This document shows, piece by piece, positions 34,026 through 43,901 of a stretch of 53,233 nt of DNA (its first letter is position 1; the number at the start of each line of letters is the position of its first letter). The notes below the pieces were generated by a model. The model saw only the letters and a program-made list of their open reading frames with translations. It was not told where the DNA came from and searched no databases. Source of the stretch: JBCCGG01 sp039029395 (GTDB lineage Bacteria > Pseudomonadota > Alphaproteobacteria > Kiloniellales > JAKSDN01); the NCBI GenBank assembly GCA_039029395.1, contig JBCCGG010000042.1, positions 1 to 53,233 on the forward strand, written 5' to 3'. Both the position numbers and the translations under genes were made by a program.

Positions 34026-34637
34026 TCAATGGGCGAAGATATCTTGGTCGTTCCAGCCGGCCAGGTCCAGGGCGGCGCGTTTGGGCAGAAAGTCGAAGCA
34101 GGCCTGGGCCAGCCCGCTGCGCGCCTCGCGCGCCAGCATCTCGTCGAGCTGCTCGCGTAGCCGGTGGAGATAGAGCACGTCGCTGGCCGCGTAGCGCAGC
34201 TGCTCCTTGCTCAGCTTGGCGGCGCCCCAGTCGGAGCTCTGCTGCTGCTTGGAGATCTCGACCCCCAGAACGTCCTTGCACAGATCCTTGAGGCCATGGC
34301 GGTCGGTGAAGGTGCGCACCAGCTTGGAGGCCACCTTGGTGCAATAGACCGGTCGGCACTCCACATTGAGGTGACGGGCCAGGACCGCCAGGTCGAAACG
34401 CGCATAGTGAAAAATCTTGGTGATCTTGGGGTCGGTCAGAAGTGCGCTCAGATTGGGCGCCTGGTAGGCGCCATTGGAGAACTGCACCATGTGGGCCGTG
34501 CCGTCGCCCGATGACAGCTGGGCCAGGCACAGCCGGTCGCGCGACAGGTTGAGGCCCATGGTTTCGGTGTCGATCGCCACGCTGTCGCCGAAATCCAGGC
34601 CTTCGGGCAGATCGTTCTGATGCAGATGTAGGCTCAC
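34026..34637 (-). CDS. Ribonuclease D-type 3'-5' exonuclease
   Basis: A 203-residue short RNase D-like protein of the DEDD family: D-x-E in VAIDTETMGL, the second Asp in FHYARFDLAVLA, and Y-x3-D in YAASDVLYLHRL. It lacks the HRDC domains of full-length Rnd, as usual for the alphaproteobacterial form next to the lpt genes. The GTG at 34637 (VSLHLHQNDLPEG) gives standard family length; the frame runs upstream into non-coding sequence. It probably trims tRNA or other structured RNA. Confidence 0.9.
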   Translation of the reverse strand: MSLHLHQNDLPEGLDFGDSVAIDTETMGLNLSRDRLCLAQLSSGDGTAHMVQFSNGAYQAPNLSALLTDPKITKIFHYARFDLAVLARHLNVECRPVYCTKVASKLVRTFTDRHGLKDLCKDVLGVEISKQQQSSDWGAAKLSKEQLRYAASDVLYLHRLREQLDEMLAREARSGLAQACFDFLPKRAALDLAGWNDQDIFAH

Positions 34638-34855
34638 GCTTTTGGGCCGCCGCGATGTTGCACGAAAGACTTGTCCGAATCGCCACGACCCGGATCGGTG
34701 AGAATATAGCGCATTTCCCGATAATTTGAAGGTCGCCGGCCGCAGGGCACCTATGCACCAGGCCCCGGCGCACCGGCGGCTACGCAAAAGCCCTTGTCCG
34801 GCGCGTGCCCGCTGGGGATGATAGGGCCTCTGGCGGCGCACACTAAGGGGGCGAT

Positions 34856-35806
34856 ATGGCTTACCGCTTGGTCACGGTGTTCGGCGGATCCGGGTTCATC
34901 GGACGCTACGTGGTGCAGCGCCTGGCCCAGCAGGGCTGCCTGGTGCGGGTCGCAGTGCGCAAGCCGTCCCAGGCCCAATTCCTCAAGCCCATGGGCGACG
35001 TCGGCCAGATCACGCCAATCCGAGCGCCGCTTCAGGAAGAGGCCGCGATCAAGGCCGCGGTCGAGGGCGCGGATGCCGTGATCAACCTCTGCGGCCTGCT
35101 CTACGAGCGCGGCAAGCAGACCTTCGAGGCGGTGCACCACGCCGGTGCCCAGCGGATCGCGCAGGCGGCCGCCGCGGCCGGCGCCGGCGCGATGGTGCAG
35201 ATCTCGGCGATCGGCGCCAGCCCGCAGTCCAAATCGGACTATGCCCGCACCAAGGCTGCCGGCGAGGAGGCCGTGCGGGCGGCCTTTCCGGACGCCGTGA
35301 TTCTCAGGCCCAGCATCGTGTTCGGGCCCGAAGACGATTTCTTCAACCGTTTTGCCGCCATGGCGCGCCTCTCGCCGGTGCTGCCGCTGATCGGCGGCGG
35401 GCACACCCGATTCCAGCCCGTCTACGTGGCCGACGTGGCCGATGCCGCCATGGCCGTGCTCAACGACCCGGCCGCGGCCGGCAAGACCTACGAGCTAGGC
35501 GGCCCCGAGGTCTACAGCTTCAAGGCGCTTTTGGAGCTGCTGCTCAAGGAGATCCAGCGCAAGCGGCTGTTCATGTCGATCCCCTTCGAGTTCACCGGCC
35601 CTGGCGCCTGGGCCGCCGAGCAACTACCGGTGCCGCCCCTGACCCGGGACCAGGTCGAGCTGCTCAAGACCGACAACGTGGTCTCCGAGGGCGCGCTTAC
35701 GCTTCAGGACCTGGGCATTCAGCCGACCGCGGTCGAGCTGATCGTGCCGCTCTACCTGGACCGCTTCCGCATTGGCGGGCGATATGCCGAGCAGCGGGCG
35801 GTCTAA
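34856..35806 (+). CDS. Complex I NDUFA9 subunit family protein (atypical SDR)
   Basis: A 316-residue extended-SDR-like protein with the dinucleotide motif TVFGGSGFIGRYVV, YxxxK in SDYARTKAAGE, and the family C-terminus ending LDRFRIGGRYAE. It is the bacterial counterpart of the NDUFA9 accessory subunit of NADH:ubiquinone oxidoreductase, thought to bind NADP(H) tightly without classical dehydrogenase activity. It diverges from RNase D and overlaps the convergent uppP stop (CTAA, 35803–35806), an arrangement common in alphaproteobacteria. Confidence 0.92.
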   Translation: MAYRLVTVFGGSGFIGRYVVQRLAQQGCLVRVAVRKPSQAQFLKPMGDVGQITPIRAPLQEEAAIKAAVEGADAVINLCGLLYERGKQTFEAVHHAGAQRIAQAAAAAGAGAMVQISAIGASPQSKSDYARTKAAGEEAVRAAFPDAVILRPSIVFGPEDDFFNRFAAMARLSPVLPLIGGGHTRFQPVYVADVADAAMAVLNDPAAAGKTYELGGPEVYSFKALLELLLKEIQRKRLFMSIPFEFTGPGAWAAEQLPVPPLTRDQVELLKTDNVVSEGALTLQDLGIQPTAVELIVPLYLDRFRIGGRYAEQRAV

Positions 35807-36627
35807 GAGTACAGGATCGCGAGCAGCAGTATCCCGAGCAGCACCCGGTAGATCACGAAGGGCGTGAAGGTCGCGCGCTTGAGCCAAGCCATCATGAGGG
35901 CGATCGCGGCGAGCGCGGCCAAGAATGCGAGGACCGCGGCCAGGAGCGCATCCAGGCCGAGCGCCAGATCGCCCAGGCGCACCAGGTCGAGCCCCGCCAG
36001 GGTCGCGGCGCCAAGGATCGCCGGGATTGCCAGCAACATGGAGAAGCGCGCCGCCTCGGTGCGCTCGAAGCCGAGGAAGCGCGCCGCCGTCATGGTGATG
36101 CCCGAGCGGCTGGTGCCCGGCACCAAGGCCAACACTTGGGCGACGCCGATCACCAAGGCCCGTCCGTAGTTCATGTTGACCAGGCGCAGGTTGGTCGCGC
36201 CCCAGCGGTCGCCCATGTAGAGCAGCAGGCCGAAGCCGATCGTGGCCCAGGCGATCACCACCGGATCGCGCAGGAATGCGGTGATCTCGTCTTTGAAGGA
36301 GACCCCGGCGGCAACCACCGGCAGAGTGGCGAAGACCACCATGATCGCCAAGGTGCCGCCCTGTGTGCGTTGGCCGGTCATGAGTTTGAGCGCACCGGCG
36401 ATCATTTCCGCGACGTCCCGACGGAAATAGAGCAAAACCGCGAAAAGCGTGCCCAGATGGACCGCGACGTCGAGGATCAGGCGTTGGGCCTCGCCGTTCG
36501 GCACGCCCTCGACGCCGGCGCCGTCCAGGATCTGCCAGGTCAGGATTAGGTGGCCCGACGAGCTGATCGGCAGAAACTCGGTAACCCCCTGGACAAGCGC
36601 CAGGATCAAGACATGAAGCAGCGGCAA
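35803..36627 (-). CDS. uppP: Undecaprenyl-diphosphatase UppP (BacA)
   Basis: A 274-residue inner-membrane enzyme with about 8 helices that recycles undecaprenyl diphosphate to the monophosphate for cell-wall synthesis and confers bacitracin tolerance. Family motifs: VTEFLPISSSGHLIL near the N-terminus and VPGTSRSGITMTAARFLG in the second half. The start is TTG at 36627 with GAGG upstream. Its TAG stop overlaps the TAA of the NDUFA9 gene. Confidence 0.95.
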   Translation of the reverse strand: MPLLHVLILALVQGVTEFLPISSSGHLILTWQILDGAGVEGVPNGEAQRLILDVAVHLGTLFAVLLYFRRDVAEMIAGALKLMTGQRTQGGTLAIMVVFATLPVVAAGVSFKDEITAFLRDPVVIAWATIGFGLLLYMGDRWGATNLRLVNMNYGRALVIGVAQVLALVPGTSRSGITMTAARFLGFERTEAARFSMLLAIPAILGAATLAGLDLVRLGDLALGLDALLAAVLAFLAALAAIALMMAWLKRATFTPFVIYRVLLGILLLAILYS

Positions 36628-36915
36628 GGCGAGTCCTCGAGGGCGGTGGGTCTGCGCTTATAGCAATCCGGGAGTCCTGCGGGTAGACGCGAATAAAGTT
36701 CCGATATGGGACTAAAAATCAGGTGTGATTTCCTAATTTTTCTGATTCCAATTGCTTCTGGTGAGTTTCTTGGCATTTATTGCAGCATTACTGACCTAAT
36801 TGGATCTTTTCGCTCGCAATCTAGGCACAAACCCGTTAAGCAAGTGCTGCGCGTGCCAGCTTTGTCGGCGCCAAGGGGAATCGCGCGAAAATCGGGGATG
36901 CTATGGAGGGGTGAG
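36628..36915. promoter_or_regulatory. AT-rich uppP–gltD divergent control region
   Basis: 288 bp, markedly AT-rich between about 36690 and 36830. It holds a 10-bp inverted repeat with one mismatch (36714–36723 AAAAATCAGG and 36732–36741 CCTAATTTTT, loop of 8), a candidate operator. A good ribosome binding site GGAGGGG (36905–36911) precedes gltD. A TGGCAT–TTGCA pair at 36771–36784 looks like a sigma-54 promoter but is mis-spaced. Confidence 0.45.
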
Positions 36916-38370
36916 ATGACTACCAAGATGCTGAAATTCGTCGATCTCTCCAAGCGCATGCCCGACAAGCGCATCGCCAGCCAGAGGCGCCGGGATTTTG
37001 GCGAGATCTTCCAGGAGTTTGATCCGGCCGGCGCGACCGAGCAGGCGAGCCGCTGCTCCCAGTGCGGCGTGCCGTTCTGCCAAGTCCACTGCCCCTTGCA
37101 CAATAACATCCCCGACTGGCTCATGCTGACTGCCGAGGGCCGCTTGGAGGAAGCCTACGAGATCGCCCAATCGACCAACAACTTCCCGGAGATCTGCGGC
37201 CGGATCTGCCCCCAGGATCGGCTGTGCGAGGGCAACTGCGTGATCGAGCAGGCCGGCCACGGCACGGTGACGATCGGCACGGTCGAGAAATACATCACCG
37301 AGACCGCTTGGGATCAGGGCTGGGTCAAGCCGGTGCGCCCGCCCCGGGAGCGCGAGGCCTCGGTCGGCATCATCGGCGCCGGGCCGGCCGGCATGGCGGC
37401 GGCCGAGCAGCTTAGGCGCCATGGCTACAAGGTCACTGTCTACGACCGCCACGACCGGATCGGCGGCCTCCTGGTCTATGGCATCCCCAATTTCAAGCTG
37501 GAAAAGCACGTGGTCGCCCGGCGCGCGGAGCTGATCGAGCAAGCCGGCGTCACCTTCGAGCTCAACTTCGAGGTCGGCCGGGATGCCAGCCTCCAAGAGC
37601 TGCGCGAGCGCCACGATTCCCTGCTGGTCGCAACTGGAGTTTATAAGGCGCGCGAGCTCCAGGTGCCGGGCGTCGGCCTGCCCCAGGTCAACGCCGCCCT
37701 AGACTATCTGATCGCCTCCAACCGCAAGGGCCTGGGCGATAGCGTGCCGGCCTTCGACGACGGCAGCCTGGACGCCCGGGAGAAGCACGTCATCGTCATC
37801 GGCGGCGGCGACACGGCCATGGACTGCGTGCGCACCGCGGTGCGCCAAGGCGCCAAGTCGGTCAAGTGCCTCTACCGCCGGGACCGGCACAATATGCCGG
37901 GCTCCCAGCGCGAGGTCAGCCACGCCGAGGAGGAGGGCGTCGAGTTCGTCTGGCTGTCGGCGCCCGAAGCGGTGCTCGGCGACGATAGGGTGAACGGCAT
38001 GCGCGCCCAGAGGGTTCACCTCGGCGTGCCCGATTCGAGCGGCCGCCAGACGCCGCAGATCCTGCCCAACTCGAGCAGCCGCCTGGACGCCGACATGGTG
38101 ATCAAGGCGCTCGGCTTCGATCCGGAGGACCTGCCCGGCCTGTTCGACGCGCCCCAGCTCGCGGTCAGCCGCTGGGGCACCGTAACGATCGATTTCCGCT
38201 CCATGATGACCAACCTGGACGGCATCTTCGCCGCCGGCGACATCGTGCGCGGCGCCTCGCTGGTGGTGTGGGCCGTGCGCGACGGGCGCGACGCGGCAGA
38301 GCAGATCCATCAATACCTGCAGGCCAAGGCGGAGCGCGACCGAGACGCTTCGGAACGCGCCGTAGCCTAA
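36916..38370 (+). CDS. gltD: Glutamate synthase (NADPH) small subunit
   Basis: A 484-residue subunit that passes electrons from NADPH through FAD and Fe–S clusters to GltB. The N-terminal cysteine region (CSQCGVPFCQVHCP, then CGRICPQDRLCEGNC) binds the clusters. FAD binding is seen in GIIGAGPAGMAAAEQL and NADPH binding in VIGGGDTAMDCVRTA; AAGDIVRGASLVVWA is the C-terminal FAD contact. ATG 36916 follows GGAGGGG; the 70 extra upstream codons are AT-rich, non-coding sequence. gltB follows 14 nt later. Confidence 0.97.
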   Translation: MTTKMLKFVDLSKRMPDKRIASQRRRDFGEIFQEFDPAGATEQASRCSQCGVPFCQVHCPLHNNIPDWLMLTAEGRLEEAYEIAQSTNNFPEICGRICPQDRLCEGNCVIEQAGHGTVTIGTVEKYITETAWDQGWVKPVRPPREREASVGIIGAGPAGMAAAEQLRRHGYKVTVYDRHDRIGGLLVYGIPNFKLEKHVVARRAELIEQAGVTFELNFEVGRDASLQELRERHDSLLVATGVYKARELQVPGVGLPQVNAALDYLIASNRKGLGDSVPAFDDGSLDAREKHVIVIGGGDTAMDCVRTAVRQGAKSVKCLYRRDRHNMPGSQREVSHAEEEGVEFVWLSAPEAVLGDDRVNGMRAQRVHLGVPDSSGRQTPQILPNSSSRLDADMVIKALGFDPEDLPGLFDAPQLAVSRWGTVTIDFRSMMTNLDGIFAAGDIVRGASLVVWAVRDGRDAAEQIHQYLQAKAERDRDASERAVA

Positions 38371-38384
38371 GAGGAGCAAGGACC

Positions 38385-41300
38385 ATGGGCGAGCAACCCA
38401 CCGACTGGCAGAAGGCCGCTGACTACCTCAGCCGCCACGGCCTCTACGACCCGGCCGAGGAGCACGATGCCTGCGGCGTCGGCCTGGTCGCCTCGATCGA
38501 CGGGCGGGCCCGGCGCGACGTGGTCGAAGCCGGCATCGAGGCGCTCAAGGCGGTCTGGCACCGTGGCGCGGTCGACGCCGACGGCAAGACCGGCGACGGC
38601 GCCGGCATCCACGTGCAGATCCCCCAGGGCTTCTTCCGCGAGCATGTGGCGCGCACCGGCCACGAGCCGGGCCCGGCGGCGATCGCGGTCGGCATGGTGT
38701 TCTTGCCGCGCACCGACCTGGGCGCCCAGGAGCGTTGCCGGGTCATCGTCGAGCGCGAGATCCTCAATGCCGGCTACACGATCTATGGCTGGCGCCAAGT
38801 GCCGGTGAACACCGACGTAATCGGCGAGAAGGCGAGCGCGGCGCGGCCCGAGATCGAGCAGATCATGATCGCGAACTCGCGCGGCATCACGCGCAGCCAG
38901 TTCGAGGTCGAGCTCTACATCATCCGCCGGCGCATCGAGCACGCGGCCGAGCGGGAATCGATCAAGGACTTCTACATCTGCTCGCTGTCCTGTCGCTCGG
39001 TAATCTACAAGGGCATGTTTTTGGCCGAGCAGTTGACCGCCTTCTATCCCGACCTGCTGGATGCCCGCTTCGTCTCCAACTTCGCGATCTTCCACCAGCG
39101 CTACTCCACCAACACCTTCCCCAATTGGTGGCTCGCCCAACCCTTCCGGGTGCTCGCCCACAACGGCGAGATCAACACCCTCAAGGGCAACGTCAACTGG
39201 ATGAAGGCCCACGAATGCCGCCTGGCCAGCGAGCTGCTGGGCGAGGCGGTCGAGGAGATCAAGCCGGTGATCCAGCCGGGCAGCTCGGATTCGGCCGCGC
39301 TCGATGCGGTCTTCGAGCTGATGGTGCGCGCCGGGCGCGACCTGCCCATGGCCAAGACCATGTTGATCCCCGAAGCCGGGCTCGACGATCCCTCCATGAC
39401 CAAGGAGGTCAAGGACCTCTACGGCTATTGCAACGCGGTCATGGAGCCGTGGGACGGGCCGGCGGCGATCTGCGGCTATGGCGGACGCTGGGCGGTCGCC
39501 GGCATGGACCGCAACGGCTTGCGCCCCCTGCGCTACAGCCTGACCGACGACGGCCTGCTGTTCGCCGGCTCGGAGACTGGCATGGTGCGCATCGACGAGG
39601 GGCGCATCGTCGAAAAGGGCCGGATCGGCCCGGGCCAGATGATCGCGGTCGACCTGAAAGAGGGCAAGCTCTACCGGGACGGCGAGATCAAGCCGTTCCT
39701 TGCCGCACAACGGCCGTTCGGCGACTGGGTTCAGAACATCACCCAGATCGACGACTTGATCCGCCCGGATCACGGCGAACCCACGGAGTACGAGGGCGAG
39801 GCCTTGCGTCGCCGCCAGCACGCCTATGGACTCTCCATGGAGGACTTGGAGCTGATCCTGCACCCCATGGTCGAGGACGCCAAGGAGGCGGTCGGCTCCA
39901 TGGGCGACGACACGCCGCTCGCGGTCTTGTCCGACGGCTACCGGGGCCTGCATCACTTCTTCCGCCAGAACTTCAGTCAGGTCACCAATCCGCCGATCGA
40001 TTCCTTGCGCGAGCGCCGGGTCATGACCTTGAAGACCCGGCTCGGCAACCTGGGCAACATCCTGGACGAGGACGAGAGCCAGCTCGACGTCTTGCAGCTC
40101 GACTCGCCGGTGCTATCCAACGCCGAGTTCGAGGCCATGCGCGCCCACATGGCCGAGACCGCGGCCGACATCGACTGCACCTTCGCGCCGAGCGGCGGCG
40201 ATCCCGCCCTGCGACAGGCGCTGGCACGCATTCGCCGCGAGGCCGAGGACGCCGTGCGCGGCGGCTGCGTCCACGTGGTGCTGAGCGACAAGACGCTCGG
40301 CCCCGACAAGGCGCCGATCCCCATGATCCTGGCGACCGCGGCGGTCAACTCTCACCTCATGCGCCAGAACCTGCGCACCTTCACCTCGCTCAACGTGCGC
40401 AGCGGCGAATGCCTGGATGTGCACTACTTCGCGGTCCTGATCGGCGTCGGCGCAACCACGGTCAATGCCTACCTCGCCCAGGACTCGATCGCCGAGCGCC
40501 ATCGGCGCGGCCTGTTCGAAGGCCTGGGCCTGAGCGACTGCGTCCGGCGCTACAAGAAGGCGGTCGACGACGGCCTGCTGAAGGTCATGTCCAAGATGGG
40601 CATCGCGGTGATCTCCTCCTACCGCGGCGGCTGCAACTTCGAGGCGCTCGGCCTGTCGCGCACCCTGGTCGACGAGTATTTTCCGCCGATGCCCAGCCGG
40701 ATTTCCGGCATCGGTCTGACCGGCATCCAGCAGAAGGTGCTGGAGCTGCACGAGCGGGCTTGGAACGAGGCCTACACGGCTCTGCCGATCGGCGGGTTCT
40801 ACCGCTATCGCCGGGGCGGCGAGCACCATGCCTGGGGCGCCGCATTGATCCACATGCTTCAGGCCGCGGTGGCGACCGATTCCTACTCGACCTACAAGAA
40901 GTTCAGCGACGGTATCGCCAAGCTGACGCCGAGTTCCCTGCGCGATCTACTGGACTTCAAGACCGAGGAGGCAAAGGCGATCCCGCTCGAGGAGGTCGAG
41001 TCGATCACCTCGATCCGCAAGCGCTTCGTCACCCCCGGCATGTCCCTGGGTGCGCTCGGCCCCGAGGCACACGGCACCCTGAACATCGCCATGAACCGGA
41101 TCGGCGCCAAGTCGGACTCCGGCGAGGGCGGCGAGGACCCGGAGCGCTACCTGCCCTTCCCGAATGGCGACAACGCCAACTCGGCGATCAAGCAGATCGC
41201 CTCCGGCCGCTTCGGCGTGACCGCGGAGTACCTCAACAAGTGCCGGGAGATCGAGATCAAGGTGGCACAGGGCGCCAAGCCCGGCGAGGGCGGTCAGCTG

Positions 41301-42908
41301 CCGGGCTTCAAGGTCACCGAGATGATCGCCAAGTTCCGCCACTCGACACCGGGCGTGATGCTGATCTCGCCGCCGCCGCACCACGACATCTATTCGATCG
41401 AGGACCTGGCCCAGCTGATCTACGATCTGAAGCAAATCAACCCGAAAGCCCGGGTCTGCGTCAAGCTGGTGGCGCGTTCTGGCATCGGCACGATCGCCGC
41501 CGGCGTGGCCAAGGCCAAGGCCGACATTATCCTGATCTCCGGCCATATCGGCGGCACCGGCGCCTCGCCCCAGACCTCGATCAAGTTCGCCGGAGTGCCC
41601 TGGGAGATGGGCCTTTCGGAGACCCACCAGGTGCTGACCTTGAATCATCTGCGCCACAACGTGCGCCTGCGCACCGACGGCGGCATCAAGACCGGGCGCG
41701 ACGTGGTCATCGCCGCCATGCTGGGCGCCGAGGAGTACGGCGTCGGCACCGCCTCGCTGATCGCCATGGGCTGCATCATGGTGCGCCAGTGCCACTCCAA
41801 CACCTGCCCGGTCGGGGTCTGCACCCAGGATCCCGCCCTGCGCGAGCGCTTTACCGGCTCACCGGAAAAGGTGGTCAACCTCTTCAGCTTCATGGCCGAG
41901 GAGGTGCGCGAGATCCTCGCCAGCCTGGGCGTGCGCTCGATCAACGATGTGATCGGCCGCACCGACCTTCTGGTTCAGGTCAGCCGCGGCGCGCCCCATC
42001 TGGACGACCTGGACCTCAACCCGATTCTGGCCCAGCCGGACTCCGGCGACCTGCCGCTCTATTGCACGGTACAGGGACGCACCGAGGTGCCCGACACCTT
42101 GGACGCCCAAATCATCGAGGACGCCCGGGGCCTGTTCGAGGAGGGCGAGAAGGGCCAGCTGCAGTACACGATCCAGAACACCCAGCGGGCGATCGGCACG
42201 CGCCTGTCTTCCATGATCACCCGCAAGTTCGGCATGACCGAGCTCAATCCCGGGCACATCACGATCCGCCTGCGCGGCTCGGCCGGCCAATCCTTGGGCG
42301 CCTTTGCGGTCCAGGGCCTTAAGCTCGAGGTCTTCGGCGACGCCAACGACTATGTCGGCAAGGGGCTTTCGGGCGGCACCATCGTGGTGCGGCCAATGAC
42401 CGCGAGCCCGCTGGAGACCAACAAGAACACGATCATCGGCAACACCGTGCTTTACGGCGCGACCCGGGGCGAGCTTTATGCGGCGGGCCAGGCCGGCGAG
42501 CGCTTTTGCGTGCGCAACTCCGGCGCCATCGCGGTGGTCGAGGGCTGCGGCTCGAACGGCTGCGAGTACATGACTGGGGGCACGGTGGCGATTCTCGGCG
42601 CGGTCGGCGACAACTTCGCGGCCGGCATGACCGGCGGCATGGCCTTCGTCTATGACCCGGAGGACCTCTTGCCGACCCGCATCAACGGCGACTCCGTGAT
42701 CTATCAGCGTATCGAAACCTCTCACTGGGAGCTGTTGTTCAAGGAGCTGGTCGCGCGCCATCACCAGGAGACCCAGTCGCGCTTCGCCGAGCGCCTGTTG
42801 ATCGACTGGCGCCACGAGTACAACAAGTTCTGGCAGATCGTACCCAAGGAGATGGTCGGGCGCCTGGAGCAGCCGCTCACCGAGGCCGAAGCCGCGGCGC
42901 GGGCATAG
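38385..42908 (+). CDS. gltB: Glutamate synthase (NADPH) large subunit
   Basis: A 1507-residue enzyme converting 2-oxoglutarate and glutamine to two glutamates. The class II glutaminase nucleophile is Cys30 (EEHDACGVGLVAS), so a 29-residue propeptide must be removed. Central and FMN domains follow (synthase site GGTGASPQTSIKFAG), with the 3Fe–4S cysteines in CIMVRQCHSNTCPVGVC and the C-terminal GXGXG beta-helix (GGTIVVRPM, EGCGSNGCEYMTGG). GAGGAGCAAGGACC precedes the ATG. It works with GltD in ammonium assimilation. Confidence 0.97.
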   Translation: MGEQPTDWQKAADYLSRHGLYDPAEEHDACGVGLVASIDGRARRDVVEAGIEALKAVWHRGAVDADGKTGDGAGIHVQIPQGFFREHVARTGHEPGPAAIAVGMVFLPRTDLGAQERCRVIVEREILNAGYTIYGWRQVPVNTDVIGEKASAARPEIEQIMIANSRGITRSQFEVELYIIRRRIEHAAERESIKDFYICSLSCRSVIYKGMFLAEQLTAFYPDLLDARFVSNFAIFHQRYSTNTFPNWWLAQPFRVLAHNGEINTLKGNVNWMKAHECRLASELLGEAVEEIKPVIQPGSSDSAALDAVFELMVRAGRDLPMAKTMLIPEAGLDDPSMTKEVKDLYGYCNAVMEPWDGPAAICGYGGRWAVAGMDRNGLRPLRYSLTDDGLLFAGSETGMVRIDEGRIVEKGRIGPGQMIAVDLKEGKLYRDGEIKPFLAAQRPFGDWVQNITQIDDLIRPDHGEPTEYEGEALRRRQHAYGLSMEDLELILHPMVEDAKEAVGSMGDDTPLAVLSDGYRGLHHFFRQNFSQVTNPPIDSLRERRVMTLKTRLGNLGNILDEDESQLDVLQLDSPVLSNAEFEAMRAHMAETAADIDCTFAPSGGDPALRQALARIRREAEDAVRGGCVHVVLSDKTLGPDKAPIPMILATAAVNSHLMRQNLRTFTSLNVRSGECLDVHYFAVLIGVGATTVNAYLAQDSIAERHRRGLFEGLGLSDCVRRYKKAVDDGLLKVMSKMGIAVISSYRGGCNFEALGLSRTLVDEYFPPMPSRISGIGLTGIQQKVLELHERAWNEAYTALPIGGFYRYRRGGEHHAWGAALIHMLQAAVATDSYSTYKKFSDGIAKLTPSSLRDLLDFKTEEAKAIPLEEVESITSIRKRFVTPGMSLGALGPEAHGTLNIAMNRIGAKSDSGEGGEDPERYLPFPNGDNANSAIKQIASGRFGVTAEYLNKCREIEIKVAQGAKPGEGGQLPGFKVTEMIAKFRHSTPGVMLISPPPHHDIYSIEDLAQLIYDLKQINPKARVCVKLVARSGIGTIAAGVAKAKADIILISGHIGGTGASPQTSIKFAGVPWEMGLSETHQVLTLNHLRHNVRLRTDGGIKTGRDVVIAAMLGAEEYGVGTASLIAMGCIMVRQCHSNTCPVGVCTQDPALRERFTGSPEKVVNLFSFMAEEVREILASLGVRSINDVIGRTDLLVQVSRGAPHLDDLDLNPILAQPDSGDLPLYCTVQGRTEVPDTLDAQIIEDARGLFEEGEKGQLQYTIQNTQRAIGTRLSSMITRKFGMTELNPGHITIRLRGSAGQSLGAFAVQGLKLEVFGDANDYVGKGLSGGTIVVRPMTASPLETNKNTIIGNTVLYGATRGELYAAGQAGERFCVRNSGAIAVVEGCGSNGCEYMTGGTVAILGAVGDNFAAGMTGGMAFVYDPEDLLPTRINGDSVIYQRIETSHWELLFKELVARHHQETQSRFAERLLIDWRHEYNKFWQIVPKEMVGRLEQPLTEAEAAARA

Positions 42909-42923
42909 GCAGGCACAAGGGGC

Positions 42924-43808
42924 ATGGGCCTGTTCGAGCCACGGCTCGCCATCGATGTGCGCTGCGAGGTCGGCGAAGGGATCATCTGGCACCCGCTTCG
43001 CGGCAGCCTCTTGTGGATCGATGTGCTGCGCCAGACCCTCTACGAGGCCGCGCCGGACGGCGGCGCGATCACCACCTACGGCTTCGGCGAAGCGGTTTCG
43101 GCGGTCGCCTGGATCGACCGGGACTCGGTCGCGGTCGCCACAGCCAGCGGCATCCGGGCGCTCAACCTGAACAGCGGCGCCCGGGGCGCCCTGGCGCCGC
43201 TCGAGGCCGACCGGCCGGAAACCCGCAGCAACGACAGCCGCACCGACCGCTACGGCAGCTTTTGGGTCAGCACCATGGGCCAGCCCATCGCCGAGGGCGC
43301 GGGATCCCTCTACCGCTTTCAGGACAGCACCTTCACTCTGCTGAAGACCGGCCTGACCTCTCCCAACTCCATCTGCTTCTCGCCCGACGGCCGGCGCGCC
43401 TATTTCTCCGACACTTTCGGCCACCACCTCTTCGCCTTCGATCTGGACCCCGAGAACGGCGCGCCTCTGGGCGAGGCCAAGCTGTTCTACGACTTCTCGA
43501 GCGACGGCCTTCATCCCGACGGCTCTGTCGTGGACAGCGAAGGTGGGATTTGGAGCGCCCACTGGTCTGGCGGTTGCGTGACCCGGCTGACCGCGAACGG
43601 CACGCTCGAGCGGCGCATCGACCTGCCGGTCAGCCTTGTCACTTGCCCCGCGTTTTGCGGGCCAGAACTCAAGACGCTCTATGTCACGACCGCCAACATC
43701 GATCTGGACCAGGCCACGCGCGAGAGAGAGCCCCTGGCCGGGGCGATCTTCGCGATCGACCTCGAGGTGCCGGGCCGAGCAGAGCCCGCGCTGGCAAATT
43801 TTCCGTAG
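42924..43808 (+). CDS. SMP-30/gluconolactonase/LRE family protein
   Basis: A 294-residue six-bladed propeller lactonase. Family motifs: VRCEVGEGIIWHP with the metal-ligand Glu, NDSRTDRYGSFWVSTMG, SPNSICFSPDGRRAYFSDT and DGSVVDSEGGIWSAHWSGG. These enzymes hydrolyse sugar lactones with a divalent metal. It starts 15 nt after gltB with AAGGGG as ribosome binding site, so it is probably read from the same transcript although the pathways are unrelated. Confidence 0.92.
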   Translation: MGLFEPRLAIDVRCEVGEGIIWHPLRGSLLWIDVLRQTLYEAAPDGGAITTYGFGEAVSAVAWIDRDSVAVATASGIRALNLNSGARGALAPLEADRPETRSNDSRTDRYGSFWVSTMGQPIAEGAGSLYRFQDSTFTLLKTGLTSPNSICFSPDGRRAYFSDTFGHHLFAFDLDPENGAPLGEAKLFYDFSSDGLHPDGSVVDSEGGIWSAHWSGGCVTRLTANGTLERRIDLPVSLVTCPAFCGPELKTLYVTTANIDLDQATREREPLAGAIFAIDLEVPGRAEPALANFP

Positions 43809-43901
43809 CGTCTCGGGTATCGCCGGGAAAAGACTGGACTTTCAGGCCGTTGTGTCCCATGAGCTGAGATGTCGTCAGTTTCGACGGACCGATCGCCAGC
43901 C

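Noticed and set aside
36771..36784. TGGCAT–TTGCA sigma-54-like promoter upstream of gltD
   Set aside because: Only 8 nt separate the GG and GC elements, where sigma-54 needs 10; the alternative GC gives 11.
38735..42322. 1195-codon open frame inside gltB in another frame
   Set aside because: A shadow of gltB: Arg/Pro/Ala-rich translation without domains, over a gene whose own frame matches throughout.
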